A stretch of DNA of 13,582 bases from an uncultured Collinsella sp. (GTDB lineage: Bacteria; Actinomycetota; Coriobacteriia; Coriobacteriales; Coriobacteriaceae), in assembly GCA_902478935.1 (NCBI GenBank), contig CABSMV010000051.1, forward strand, positions 1 to 13,582. The letters are read 5' to 3'. Made by a program: the position numbers and the translations under genes. Shown in pieces: positions 1-6,961 of the stretch (positions are counted from its first letter, which is position 1; every line of letters starts with the position of its first letter). The notes below the pieces were generated by a model. It had not been told where the DNA came from, did no database searches, and saw only the letters and a program-made list of their open reading frames with translations.

Positions 1-1
1 G

Positions 2-355
2 CTTCACGGCCACTTGGAGCATGAGGCTGCCGAGAAGCGCATCGCCGAGGACGTCAAGAACTCCGCCTACACCATCATCGAGAAGAAGCACGCCACCTAC
101 TATGGCGTCGCCATGGCCGTCAAGCGCATCTGCACCGCCGTCATGCGCGATGAGCAGACCGTTCTGCCTGTCTCTTCGCTCATGGTGGGCGAGTATGGCC
201 TGTCCGATCTTGCCATCTCCATGCCGACCGTCGTTGGCCGCGACGGCGTTGTCTGCCGCGTCCCCGTGCCGCTGAACGACGACGAGCAGCATGAGCTCAC
301 CGTCTCCGCCAAGGCCCTCAAGGACATCATCGACAGCGTCGATTTCTCCTGCTAA
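2..355 (+). CDS. ldh: L-lactate dehydrogenase, C-terminal 117 residues (5' truncated)
   Basis: NAD-dependent reduction of pyruvate to L-lactate in the cytoplasm, a fermentation end step. Only the C-terminal third is present: the frame is open from base 2 and runs off the left edge, so the true start is not in the window. The segment KKHATYYGVAMAVKRI matches the conserved helix of the L-LDH family (usually ATYYGI) that lines the substrate pocket. RDEQTVLPVSSLMVGEYGLSD matches the family's ENRVLPVS..LxGEYG stretch, and MPTVVGRDGV with the VPVPLNDDEQ tail is the usual LDH ending. A TTG at 14 is only an internal codon. The gene is followed by a clear intrinsic terminator, so it probably ends its transcription unit. 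Family call is firm; malate dehydrogenase is less likely given the VLPVSSLM and EYG segments. Confidence 0.93.
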   Translation, partial: LHGHLEHEAAEKRIAEDVKNSAYTIIEKKHATYYGVAMAVKRICTAVMRDEQTVLPVSSLMVGEYGLSDLAISMPTVVGRDGVVCRVPVPLNDDEQHELTVSAKALKDIIDSVDFSC

Positions 356-388
356 ATCAAGCTCGCTAGAGCGAAAAGCTACAATGAA

Positions 389-421
389 GGCGTCCGGGTC
401 CACACGGCCCGGGCGCCTTTT
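389..421 (+). terminator. Rho-independent terminator of ldh
   Basis: A 10-bp stem, GGCGTCCGGG (389-398) against CCCGGGCGCC (408-417) with one U-G pair, closes a 9-base loop and is followed by TTTT. It lies 33 bases after the ldh stop codon. Confidence 0.85.
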
Positions 422-465
422 GGTGCAAAGTAACCTGACCCCAATGCACCATCCCAATACACCAT
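421..465. repeat. Interspersed repeat, copy 1, with 7-bp inverted ends
   Basis: The stretch CAAAGTAACCTGACCCCAAT (426-445) and the bases after it resemble 1652-1677 at 22 of 26 positions. Here it sits between the perfect inverted repeats TGGTGCA (421-427) and TGCACCA (445-451). A second degenerate copy of its tail, AATACACCAT (456-465), follows AATGCACCAT (443-452). It overlaps the tail of the ldh terminator and the upstream region of the hydrolase gene. Its nature is not known to me: it could be a REP-like element or a conserved regulatory site. Confidence 0.5.
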
Positions 466-481
466 AGTTGATGGGAGGGCC

Positions 482-1642
482 ATGTCGGATTCGCCTAATT
501 TTTTGACCTATGCTCAGACGGCGTTTGATCCGTTTGAGGAGTGGCCGTTCTGCGCGGTGGACAGCCTGGTCTTTGCGTGGTTGTCCTATTTGCGTTTGCT
601 GGGTGATATGGCGGAGCTGACGAACTGGCAGGGCCTAGACGTACGCGAGCTGCTGCGTGCCGAGTGCTATCGGGACATGATTGACGACTTGTGGGATCCA
701 GAGGGGAGCAGGGCCTTGTTGGAGGCCGTGGCAGCAAATCCCAGATACCGCGGCGTGCACGTTTGCGGCTATCGTGCCGTGAGCGATGTGGTGGCGACGG
801 AGCAGTTTGCAGCCATGGCGTTCCGGTTTCCGGCGGGGTTTAGCTATCTTTCCTTCCGGGGGACCGACAGCACGATTGTGGGCTGGAAAGAGGACTTTAA
901 CATGGCGTTCCGGTGTCCTGTGCCGGCCCAGGAATCCGCGGCGCGTTATGTGGACGAGGCGGCGGATGCGATCGACGGGCCGCTTTTGTGCGGAGGTCAT
1001 TCCAAGGGTGGAAACCTTGCGGTGTACGGTGCGGCGATGTGCTCCGATGTCGCCCGTGAGCGAATCGAACGGGCGTATTCCCATGATGGTCCAGGGTTCG
1101 TCGAGGAGTTTCTGAACGGCAACGCCTTTGCCGATCTTTCCGGTCGAATCGACAAGACGCTACCTCGGTCGTCGATCTTCGGCATGATGTTCGAGACACA
1201 AGAGGACTATGCCATCGTTGAGAGCACCGAGTTCAGCCTGCTGCAGCACAATCCCTTTAGCTGGGTGGTTGATGGTTGCGACTTCGTATACTGTGAGCGC
1301 CTGTCCGCCGGTGCTCGATACGTTGATGGCTCCATTCGCGAGATGCTGCTTGCAGTGTCACCTAGCGAGCGCGAGCGTTTTGTAGATGCGTTGTTCTCCG
1401 TGTTTGAGGCTACGGACGCCGAACGGTTTGCGGATATCGCAGGAAATCTGCGTGAGAGTCTGCCCGTGATGCTCCAGGCTGCGCAAGGCTTTGACAAAGA
1501 TACGCGACGCTTTATCTCGCAGACCATCGTGGCAATCCTTAAATGCGCACTGTTGCCCAAACGACCCCAGATCGACGTGCCCGCTGCCGGCAAGAGTTTG
1601 GCAGAACAGCTCGAGGCTTGGCAGTCCGAGCTCCTGCGCTAG
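482..1642 (+). CDS. DUF2974 / Mbeg1-like alpha-beta hydrolase
   Basis: A 386-residue protein of the DUF2974 (Mbeg1-like) family, lipase-like serine hydrolases of unknown substrate. The N-terminus (NFLTYAQTAFDPFEEWPF then VDSLVFAWLSYL) is the family's usual opening. The lipase signs follow: FRGTD at 125-129, the nucleophile elbow GHSKGG at 172-177 with Ser174, HDGPGF at 201-206, and QHNPFSW near 255-261 whose His256 is a candidate catalytic histidine. No signal peptide or membrane segment is seen, so it is probably cytoplasmic. The start is ATG 482, with GGAGG at 474-478 only 3 bases away, a rather short spacing. It stands alone between two copies of a short repeat. Family membership is confident; the substrate (lipid ester or other) is not known. 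Confidence 0.85.
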   Translation: MSDSPNFLTYAQTAFDPFEEWPFCAVDSLVFAWLSYLRLLGDMAELTNWQGLDVRELLRAECYRDMIDDLWDPEGSRALLEAVAANPRYRGVHVCGYRAVSDVVATEQFAAMAFRFPAGFSYLSFRGTDSTIVGWKEDFNMAFRCPVPAQESAARYVDEAADAIDGPLLCGGHSKGGNLAVYGAAMCSDVARERIERAYSHDGPGFVEEFLNGNAFADLSGRIDKTLPRSSIFGMMFETQEDYAIVESTEFSLLQHNPFSWVVDGCDFVYCERLSAGARYVDGSIREMLLAVSPSERERFVDALFSVFEATDAERFADIAGNLRESLPVMLQAAQGFDKDTRRFISQTIVAILKCALLPKRPQIDVPAAGKSLAEQLEAWQSELLR

Positions 1643-1651
1643 CCATTGATA

Positions 1652-1691
1652 CAAAGCAACCTGTCCCCGATGCGCCAATCTTCGATGCGCC
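1652..1691. repeat. Interspersed repeat, copy 2
   Basis: CAAAGCAACCTGTCCCCGAT (1652-1671) plus GCGCCA matches copy 1 at 426-451 with four differences (T/C, A/T, A/G, A/G). As in copy 1, the tail is repeated directly: CGATGCGCC at 1668-1676 and again at 1683-1691. It starts 9 bases after the hydrolase stop codon. The outer inverted repeat seen in copy 1 is absent here. Confidence 0.5.
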
Positions 1692-1753
1692 TGGGGCGGG
1701 CTCGACCGCTATACTGGTTCGTGCCGAAATCGATCTAGAACGGAATGCCGTAT

Positions 1754-2758
1754 ATGAAAATCAATCACGCGATTCTGCATATCCTGGACTTTGACTCTGC
1801 CGTCAACGTCATGAGCCAGCGAGAGCTCGATATCGAGAGCCGTACCGTGCGCAACTTCGTGACCACGCATCTGCGCCGCGCACGCACCTCGGCCGACAAT
1901 AAACGCGCCACGTTTGCCGAGAACTCCGCATTCGGCGGCGAGCTCAAGGGCTATTTCTTTGGTGAGCGTGAGTTCGTGGACCTGTCTCAGCAGATTGCGG
2001 AGTTCATCTCTTCCGAACTTGCCAAGGCCGAGAAAGCCGAGTCCACTGACGTGCTTGTGGCGGACTTTGATGACGATGAGGATGCCCGCTGGTTTGCCGT
2101 GATGCTGCTGGGCTCCAAGCAGGCTTTTATGCACGAGGTAGGTCGCGAAGAGGGCGAGGTGCGCAACGACATTGCGCGCCACTACGCCATTCTGCCGAAT
2201 CCCTCGCAAAAGGTGCCGAGCTATGCAATCGTGCGTGCAAGCACCATGGAGATCGGCTATGTGGACAAGAAACGCAAGATCGCCGGCGAGGACCGTATGC
2301 TTATCCCCGATGGCCTGCTGCAGTGCGACACGGGCGTATCGGGCAAGGAGGTCATCGACACCGTGACGCGTGTGGTCGAGGAAGTCGCCGAGGAGCACGG
2401 TGCCAATACGGCCGTAGCGCTCGCCAAGGTTAAGGCTGCTGTTGCCGAGAAGGTCGAGGATGACGAGGAGCTGCCGCCTTGGGATATCGTCGACGAGGTC
2501 TTTGAGGACGAGCCGGTCATCAAGGAGAGCGTGCGCGCGGCACTGACCGAGGAGAAGGTGCCTGAGCGTGTGCCCGTGGAGCGCAAGCAGGTCGAACGCG
2601 CGGCGGTGCGCAATCATAAGATCCGTACCGACACGGGTATCGAGATCAGCTTCCCGGCCGAGATGGGTTCCAACTCCGAGTACATCGAGTTCGTCAATGA
2701 GCCTAACGGCCTCATCTCCATCGAGCTCAAAAATATCGGTAGCATCGAGAATCGATAA
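1754..2758 (+). CDS. Nucleoid-associated protein, NdpA/YejK-like
   Basis: A 334-residue protein of the 37-kDa nucleoid-associated family (PF04245, E. coli YejK/NdpA). The opening MKINHAILHILDFDSAVNVMSQRELDI fits the family's usual start, in which a strand MxIxxxIxHILD is followed by LSxxELDL. The acidic middle and the closing strand ISFPAEMGSN..IEFVNEPNGLISIELKNIG also fit. I chose ATG 1754 over ATG 1745 because homologues begin MxI and because GGAA at 1742-1745 gives an 8-base spacing. In E. coli the protein binds the nucleoid; its role in Gram-positives is not settled. There is no helix-turn-helix. A TATACT hexamer at 1710-1715 could be its -10 but no good -35 is seen. It ends at a strong terminator and is convergent with the dap operon. 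Confidence 0.85.
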   Translation: MKINHAILHILDFDSAVNVMSQRELDIESRTVRNFVTTHLRRARTSADNKRATFAENSAFGGELKGYFFGEREFVDLSQQIAEFISSELAKAEKAESTDVLVADFDDDEDARWFAVMLLGSKQAFMHEVGREEGEVRNDIARHYAILPNPSQKVPSYAIVRASTMEIGYVDKKRKIAGEDRMLIPDGLLQCDTGVSGKEVIDTVTRVVEEVAEEHGANTAVALAKVKAAVAEKVEDDEELPPWDIVDEVFEDEPVIKESVRAALTEEKVPERVPVERKQVERAAVRNHKIRTDTGIEISFPAEMGSNSEYIEFVNEPNGLISIELKNIGSIENR

Positions 2759-2785
2759 GTTGCGTTGCGCCTACAGCGAGAAGGC

Positions 2786-2821
2786 AAAGGCCGAAGCCCT
2801 TCGGGACTTCGGCCATTTTGT
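2786..2821 (+). terminator. Intrinsic terminator with UUCG loop
   Basis: GGCCGAAG (2789-2796) pairs with CTTCGGCC (2807-2814). Inside, CC closes the stable tetraloop UUCG with GG after one C-A mismatch. ATTTTGTTT follows. It serves the nucleoid-associated protein gene. Confidence 0.87.
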
Positions 2822-2860
2822 TTAGGGATGAATTATCCCGCAGGTTGGGCATACGTCAGC

Positions 2861-2886
2861 GAAAACGCGGTTTGTCAAAACCGCGT
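2861..2886 (-). terminator. Terminator of the lysA-dapA-dapB-dapH operon
   Basis: On the minus strand ACGCGGTTT (2878-2886) pairs perfectly with AAACCGCGT (2865-2873) over a 4-base loop, and the stem is followed by TTTT C. It begins a few bases after the dapH stop codon. Confidence 0.8.
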
Positions 2887-2891
2887 AACTA

Positions 2892-3611
2892 TTAAAGTTG
2901 ACGTAAGCCCTCTTCCAGTCCGGTCTTGCTGTTGGTCTTCTCGTCGCGCATCTTGATGACGCGGGCGGGGACACCGGCCACGACGGCGCCGGCGGGGACA
3001 TCCTCGACGCACACGGCGCCGGCGGCAACGACAGCGCCCTTGCCTACGTGCACGCCCTCCAGGACCACGGCGTTGGCGCCGATCATGACATCGTCCTCGA
3101 TGATGACGGGCGTGGCGCTGGCGGGCTCCACAACGCCTGCCAGCACGGTGCCGGCGCCGATGTGGCAGTTCTTGCCCACGGTGGCGCGGCCGCCCAGCAC
3201 GGCGCCCATATCAATCATGGAGCCTTCGCCAATGACGGAGCCGATGTTGATGATGGCGCCCATCATGATGACGGCGCGATCGCCGATCTCGACGCGGTCA
3301 CGGATGATCGCGCCCGGCTCGATGCGGGCGTTGATGCCCTTAAGGTCGAGCATGGGCACGGCAGAGTTGCGGCAGTCATTCTCGACATCGTAGTAGTCGA
3401 TGGAGTCGGCATTGGCATCGAGGATGGCCTTGAGCTCATCCCAGTCGCCAAAGACGGTCTTGCCGCGACGGCCGCCGTAGACATGTGCGTCGCCCCAGGC
3501 AACCTTCATGCCGGGCTTCTCGCGCACGTACAGCTTGACAGGTGTCTTTTTGGGCACGGTAGCGATGTAGTTGATAATCTCCTGGGCATCCATCTCGGCT
3601 GCGTTGCTCAT
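2892..3611 (-). CDS. dapH: Tetrahydrodipicolinate N-acetyltransferase (DapH)
   Basis: Transfers acetyl from acetyl-CoA to 2,3,4,5-tetrahydrodipicolinate, giving N-acetyl-2-amino-6-oxopimelate, the branch step of the acetylase route to diaminopimelate. At 239 residues it has the DapH length, not the longer succinyl-type DapD. The N-terminal DapH domain covers about 1-90 (AQEIINYIATVPKKTPVKLYV). A left-handed beta helix of hexapeptide repeats covers about 95-216 (IEPGAIIRDRVEIGDRAVIMMGA, IGSVIGEGSMIDMGAVLGGRATVG, VMIGANAVVLEGVHVGKGAVVAAG). PAGAVVAGVPARVI is the usual end of acyltransferase helices. Start ATG 3611 has AAAGGAGAG upstream at good spacing. It lies 39 bases behind dapB and is the last gene of the operon. 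The call is strong; the acetyl rather than succinyl donor is inferred from the subfamily. Confidence 0.93.
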   Translation of the reverse strand: MSNAAEMDAQEIINYIATVPKKTPVKLYVREKPGMKVAWGDAHVYGGRRGKTVFGDWDELKAILDANADSIDYYDVENDCRNSAVPMLDLKGINARIEPGAIIRDRVEIGDRAVIMMGAIINIGSVIGEGSMIDMGAVLGGRATVGKNCHIGAGTVLAGVVEPASATPVIIEDDVMIGANAVVLEGVHVGKGAVVAAGAVCVEDVPAGAVVAGVPARVIKMRDEKTNSKTGLEEGLRQL

Positions 3612-3650
3612 TTGCTATCTCTCCTTTGGGTGGATTCGGTTGATACCTGG

Positions 3651-4391
3651 TTAGGCAAACATGACCTGGTCGAACGTATAGAAGCCGGGTTCGCGGGTGA
3701 CGAGCTTCTGGGCGGCGGCCAGGGCGCCGTTGACGAAGATCTGACGGCTCGTGGCGCGGTGGGTGAGCGTGACCTCCTCGTCCTGGCCAAAGAAACTCAC
3801 TTCGTGGACGCCGGCGACGGTGCCCCCGCGCAGCGAGTGCATACCGATCTCCTTGGGGTCACGCGCGCCGCACATGCCCTCGCGGCCATAGACGGGGTGG
3901 TAGCCTGCCTCGGGCTCAGCTTCGACGACGGCATCGAGCAGTAGCTTGGCAGTGCCGCTGGGGGCATCGACCTTTTGGCTGTGGTGCGTCTCGACGATTT
4001 CGCAGTCAAAGCCGGGCAGCTCGCGTGTAGCCTGCGCTACCAGATGGCGCAGGGCTGCGATACCGATGGAGTAATTGCCCGAGTGCATAACGCGGGCGTT
4101 CTGGCCCAGCTCACGCAGACGGTCCATCTGCTCGGGGGTGTAGCCTGTGGTGCCCGAGACCAACGCCGCGCCCGTGCGCTCGACATAGGCGACGACGGCA
4201 TCGAAGGTCACGACGTTCGAGAAGTCGATGATAACGTCGGCCGCCGGGGCGCTCTCGAGCTCGGACAGATCAAAACCGATCTGGGCGACGATATCAAAAA
4301 CGGGTTGACCGGCGGCGTCGACAACGCCCTCGGCGGTGGTGCGGATGAGCGAGCCCATGCGGCCCGTTCCCATAATGACGGTCTTAATCAA
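3651..4391 (-). CDS. dapB: 4-hydroxy-tetrahydrodipicolinate reductase (DapB)
   Basis: NAD(P)H-dependent reduction of 4-hydroxy-tetrahydrodipicolinate to tetrahydrodipicolinate, between DapA and DapH. The 246-residue length is typical. The Rossmann nucleotide loop GTGRMG is at 8-13, IDFSN at 55-59, SGTTGYT at 79-85, and the active-site signature ETHHSQKVDAPSGTA runs 134-148, with His136 as expected acid/base and Lys140 binding substrate. The start ATG 4391 overlaps the dapA end by 8 bases, which suggests translational coupling. It is followed by 39 bases and then dapH. The family call is very secure. Confidence 0.95.
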   Translation of the reverse strand: MIKTVIMGTGRMGSLIRTTAEGVVDAAGQPVFDIVAQIGFDLSELESAPAADVIIDFSNVVTFDAVVAYVERTGAALVSGTTGYTPEQMDRLRELGQNARVMHSGNYSIGIAALRHLVAQATRELPGFDCEIVETHHSQKVDAPSGTAKLLLDAVVEAEPEAGYHPVYGREGMCGARDPKEIGMHSLRGGTVAGVHEVSFFGQDEEVTLTHRATSRQIFVNGALAAAQKLVTREPGFYTFDQVMFA

Positions 4392-5274
4392 GCAGACCAG
4401 CCCCCTTCAGAGCATCGGTAAGTGCAGAGCGCGTGTCGTCTGCCATGGGGCACAGCGGCATGCGGTAGTTTGCCTCGATCATACCCATCTGGGCGAGCGC
4501 CTCTTTGACGGGGATGGGGTTGACCTCACTAAAGAGGGCATTGATGAGCGGCTGGCCGGCAATTTGGATATCGCGGGCACGCGCCACGTCACCGTCCAAA
4601 TAGGCGCGGCACATGTCATGCACGAGCTGCGGCTGCACGTCTGCCCACACGCTGATGGTGCCCGAGGCGCCCAGGCTCATGAGCGGCACGGTAAGCGCGT
4701 CCTCGCCCGAGTACATGCGGAAGTCGTCTGACAGCAGGTGGGCGATCTTGGCCGCGTAGGCGACGTTGCCCGAGGCCTCCTTAATACCCATGATGTTGGG
4801 GTGCGCGGCCAGGCGCTCTACGTTGCGCTCGCTGATACCGCAGCCGCAGCGGCCGGGGATGTTGTACAGGATGCAGGGGATGTCCACGGCATCGGCGACG
4901 GTCTTAAAGTGCTGATAGATACCCTCTTCGTTGGACTTGTTGTAGTAGGGGGTAATGAGCAGCAGGCCGTCGGCTCCCAAGCCCTGGTAAGTAAGCGACT
5001 TGGTGAGCATGGTCTGCGTTGAGTTGGAGCCCGAGCCGGCAATGACGGGGACGCGTCCTGCAACATGCTTGACCACGGCGGCGACGACGGAGTTGTCCTC
5101 GTCGTCGGTCATCGTGGCGCTCTCGCCGGTGGTGCCCAGGGTGAGGATGGCGTCGGTGCCGTTTTGCAGGTGGAAATCGATAAGGCGCTCGAGTGCGTCA
5201 AAGTCGACACTGCCATCCTTTTTAAACGGCGTGACGAGGGCGACGATTGAGCCCTCGAGATTGCGGATGTCCAT
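4384..5274 (-). CDS. dapA: DapA module, 4-hydroxy-tetrahydrodipicolinate synthase, with its own internal start
   Basis: Condenses pyruvate with aspartate semialdehyde, the first committed step to diaminopimelate. From the internal ATG 5274 the protein is 296 residues, the standard DapA length, and starts as DapA usually does (NLEGSIVALVTPF). GTTGES is at 47-52, the catalytic tyrosine is in YNIPGR (Tyr137), and the Schiff-base lysine is Lys165 in GIKEASG. AAGGAG at 5281-5286 stands 6 bases upstream of this ATG, the best ribosome site in the operon, so separate translation is likely besides or instead of read-through from lysA. Its end overlaps dapB by 8 bases. Enzyme identity is firm. Whether the cell makes a separate protein, a fusion, or both cannot be read from sequence. 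Confidence 0.8.
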   Translation of the reverse strand: MDIRNLEGSIVALVTPFKKDGSVDFDALERLIDFHLQNGTDAILTLGTTGESATMTDDEDNSVVAAVVKHVAGRVPVIAGSGSNSTQTMLTKSLTYQGLGADGLLLITPYYNKSNEEGIYQHFKTVADAVDIPCILYNIPGRCGCGISERNVERLAAHPNIMGIKEASGNVAYAAKIAHLLSDDFRMYSGEDALTVPLMSLGASGTISVWADVQPQLVHDMCRAYLDGDVARARDIQIAGQPLINALFSEVNPIPVKEALAQMGMIEANYRMPLCPMADDTRSALTDALKGAGLLD

Positions 5275-6693
5275 GTTCTTCTCCTTCGCGTCCGCGATTT
5301 GGATGCGTTTGTTCCATTGGGCGGCGACTGCCAGGCGCTCGTCTTGGGCGCGACGGCGGGCACTTTCGGCGCGCGACTTGGCCAACAGCTCTCGGCCGCT
5401 CGGCAGCACGTCGAGCGTGGCAAAGTAATCGCCCGGGCGCTCGGCGCGGCGGATGAGGTCGGCCGAGCCATCGGGGCGCAACAGGACCTCGGCGGAGCGC
5501 AGGCGTCCATTGTAGTTGTAGCCCATGGAGTAGCCATGCGCGCCGGTATCGTGGATCACAAGCAGGTCGCCCATGTCGATATGCGGCAGCTCGCGATCGA
5601 TGGCGAACTTGTCGTTGTTCTCGCACAGATTGCCCGTGATGTCGTAGGTGTCCGTGACGGGCGCTGTGGTCTTGTCGTCGCCACCCGGCTGGCCCATCAC
5701 CGTAATGTGGTGGTAAGCGCCATACATGGCAGGACGAATCAGATCGACGGCACTGGCGTCCACGCCGATATAGTCCTTGTAGATCTGCTTCTCGTGGATG
5801 GCCTTGGTGACCAGGCATCCGTAGGGGCCCATCATAAAGCGACCCATCTCGGTGCAGATCGCCACATCGCCCATGCCGGCGGGGACCAGAATCTCGTCGT
5901 AGGCTGCGTGTACGCCCTCACCGATGGCGTGAATGTCGTTAGCCTGCTGCTCGGGCAGGTAGGGGATACCCACACCGCCGGACAGATTGATAAAGGCGAC
6001 ATGTGCGCCGGTCTCGCGCTCCAGGCGCACGGCAAGTTTAAAGAGGATGCGTGCGAGCTTGGGATAGTAGTCGTTAGTGACGGTGTTACTGGCAAGGAAG
6101 GCATGGATGCCAAAATTCTCGGCGCCCTTGGCCTTGAGCATGCGGAAGGCCTCAAAGAGCTGCTCGGTGGTCATGCCATATTTGGAGTCGCCCGGGTTGT
6201 CCATGATGCCGTTGGAGAGCTGGAACAGACCGCCTGGATTAAAGCGGCAGCTGACCGTCTTGGGGATGGGCCCCGCAACGCACTCAAAGAACTCGATGTG
6301 GCTGATGTCGTCAAAGTTGACGATGGCGCCCAGCTTGTCGGCGAGCTCAAAGTCGGCAGCCGGCGTGTCGTTGGACGAGAACATGATGTCGTGTCCCGTG
6401 ATACCCAGCGAGCGGGCGATCATGAGCTCGGTATAGCTCGAGCAATCGCAGCCGCAGCCGTATTCGTTGAGAATGGAGATGAGCGCCGGGTTGGGGTTGG
6501 CCTTGACGGCAAAGTATTCCTTAAAGCCCGGGTTCCATGCAAAGGCGTCGCGCACTTCTTGCATGTTGCGGCGGATGCCCGCCTCGTCGTATAGATGAAA
6601 CGGCGTGGGGAACTGCTCGACGATATGCTCGAGTGTCTCCTTGTCCACAAACGGCTGCTTGGCCGCATATGCCTCGTTGGGGGTCAATGCCAT
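4384..6693 (-). CDS. lysA: LysA-DapA fused reading frame: diaminopimelate decarboxylase plus tetrahydrodipicolinate synthase
   Basis: One open frame of 769 codons holds two enzymes. Residues 1-428 are LysA, the PLP-dependent decarboxylase turning meso-diaminopimelate into lysine: PLP lysine Lys64 in YFAVKANPN, SKYGM 170-174, glycine loop LSGGVG 237-242, phosphate-loop motif TEMGRFMMGPYG 281-292, and active-site GNLCENNDKFA with Cys357. A charged stretch (about 429-473, rich in Arg, Glu, Ala) joins it to DapA from Met474. No stop codon lies between. LysA homologues normally end near residue 430, so the tail is extra. ATG 6693 is the start, with a weak GAGG at 6704-6707, 10 bases away. A lysine riboswitch precedes it. 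The DapA part has its own ribosome site, so the fusion may be only partly used. First cistron of the operon. Confidence 0.85.
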   Translation of the reverse strand: MALTPNEAYAAKQPFVDKETLEHIVEQFPTPFHLYDEAGIRRNMQEVRDAFAWNPGFKEYFAVKANPNPALISILNEYGCGCDCSSYTELMIARSLGITGHDIMFSSNDTPAADFELADKLGAIVNFDDISHIEFFECVAGPIPKTVSCRFNPGGLFQLSNGIMDNPGDSKYGMTTEQLFEAFRMLKAKGAENFGIHAFLASNTVTNDYYPKLARILFKLAVRLERETGAHVAFINLSGGVGIPYLPEQQANDIHAIGEGVHAAYDEILVPAGMGDVAICTEMGRFMMGPYGCLVTKAIHEKQIYKDYIGVDASAVDLIRPAMYGAYHHITVMGQPGGDDKTTAPVTDTYDITGNLCENNDKFAIDRELPHIDMGDLLVIHDTGAHGYSMGYNYNGRLRSAEVLLRPDGSADLIRRAERPGDYFATLDVLPSGRELLAKSRAESARRRAQDERLAVAAQWNKRIQIADAKEKNMDIRNLEGSIVALVTPFKKDGSVDFDALERLIDFHLQNGTDAILTLGTTGESATMTDDEDNSVVAAVVKHVAGRVPVIAGSGSNSTQTMLTKSLTYQGLGADGLLLITPYYNKSNEEGIYQHFKTVADAVDIPCILYNIPGRCGCGISERNVERLAAHPNIMGIKEASGNVAYAAKIAHLLSDDFRMYSGEDALTVPLMSLGASGTISVWADVQPQLVHDMCRAYLDGDVARARDIQIAGQPLINALFSEVNPIPVKEALAQMGMIEANYRMPLCPMADDTRSALTDALKGAGLLD
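5275..5286 (-). promoter_or_regulatory. Internal Shine-Dalgarno in front of dapA
   Basis: AAGGAG (5281-5286, minus strand) followed by a 6-base spacer and ATG at 5274. It lies inside the LysA-DapA frame, at the codons for AKEKN, and is the evidence for an internal dapA start. Confidence 0.75.
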
Positions 6694-6706
6694 GTCCCGT
6701 AAACCT

Positions 6707-6771
6707 CGCTATCCAGACGGCGCCATCTGCGCATCGAATCCGCATAGCGTGGACCCAATGTCCGGATAGCG
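6707..6771 (-). promoter_or_regulatory. Anti-P1 helix of the lysine riboswitch expression platform
   Basis: On the minus strand CGCTATCCGGAC (6760-6771) can pair with GTCTGGATAGCG (6707-6718) over 12 bp with one G-U pair. The first arm contains the 3' strand of aptamer stem P1, so the two helices exclude each other. The second arm ends at the G of the GAGG ribosome site (6704-6707) of lysA. A second CGCTAT (6744-6749) can also pair with ATAGCG (6707-6712). No U-run follows, so control is more likely on translation than on termination; which state is ON is not decided. Confidence 0.6.
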
Positions 6772-6921
6772 CTCCCGCATTGCTGCAGACAGTCCTGTGG
6801 GTGTTTCCCACAGGCCCACCAGGTTGTTCGTGCCCGAAAAACCCAGTTCGGCGGGTTTCGCCTCCCCACGGGGTCAAAGCCTGCCGGCTCGCCCGCGGTT
6901 CTTCGTGCCCGCGCCTCTATC
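6765..6921 (-). promoter_or_regulatory. Lysine riboswitch (L box) in the lysA leader
   Basis: Read on the minus strand, the 157-base element matches the L-box core block by block. It opens with GATAGAGGCGCG (P1 strand plus conserved loop; compare AGAAGAGGCGCG in E. coli lysC). GGGGAGGCGAAACCCGCCGAA is the P3 region. A bulged hairpin GGTTTTCG/CGAACAACC ending in CCTGG is P4. CCTGTGGG/CCCACAGG (6807-6814 with 6794-6801) is P5. It closes with GGACTGTC, a short variable piece, and GGGAGCGCTATC, whose CTATC (6765-6769) pairs with GATAG (6917-6921) as P1. The match was made by eye against remembered L-box sequences, not by a covariance model. Its place before lysA and dapA, with lysine as the end product, fits feedback control. 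Confidence 0.88.
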
Positions 6922-6932
6922 AAGTGTTAAAG

Positions 6933-6961
6933 ACCCTATCACGTTGCACTTTACCAAACAA
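6933..6961 (-). promoter_or_regulatory. Weak candidate promoter for the lysA operon
   Basis: On the minus strand TTGTTT (6956-6961), 17 bases, then TAGGGT (6933-6938) would start transcription near 6926, just before the riboswitch. Both hexamers match the consensus at only half of their positions, so this rests mainly on position. It overlaps the divergent promoter of the M20 gene. Confidence 0.3.

Noticed and set aside
1709..2617. A 302-codon minus-strand frame opposite the nucleoid-associated protein gene
   Set aside because: Antisense shadow; no family features, while the plus-strand frame matches NdpA along its length.
3048..3944. A 298-codon plus-strand frame rich in His, Asp, Gly and Ala opposite dapH and dapB
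   Set aside because: The repeated composition mirrors the hexapeptide repeats of dapH read backwards. It crosses two real genes.
5299..6594. A 431-codon plus-strand frame opposite lysA
   Set aside because: Shadow of the GC-rich lysA frame: LysA motifs are all on the minus strand, and the antisense product is rich in Val, Gly, His and Asp without a known domain.
6694..6764. Intrinsic terminator behind the lysine aptamer
   Set aside because: Hairpins are possible but none is followed by a run of T on the minus strand, so a classical attenuator is not supported.
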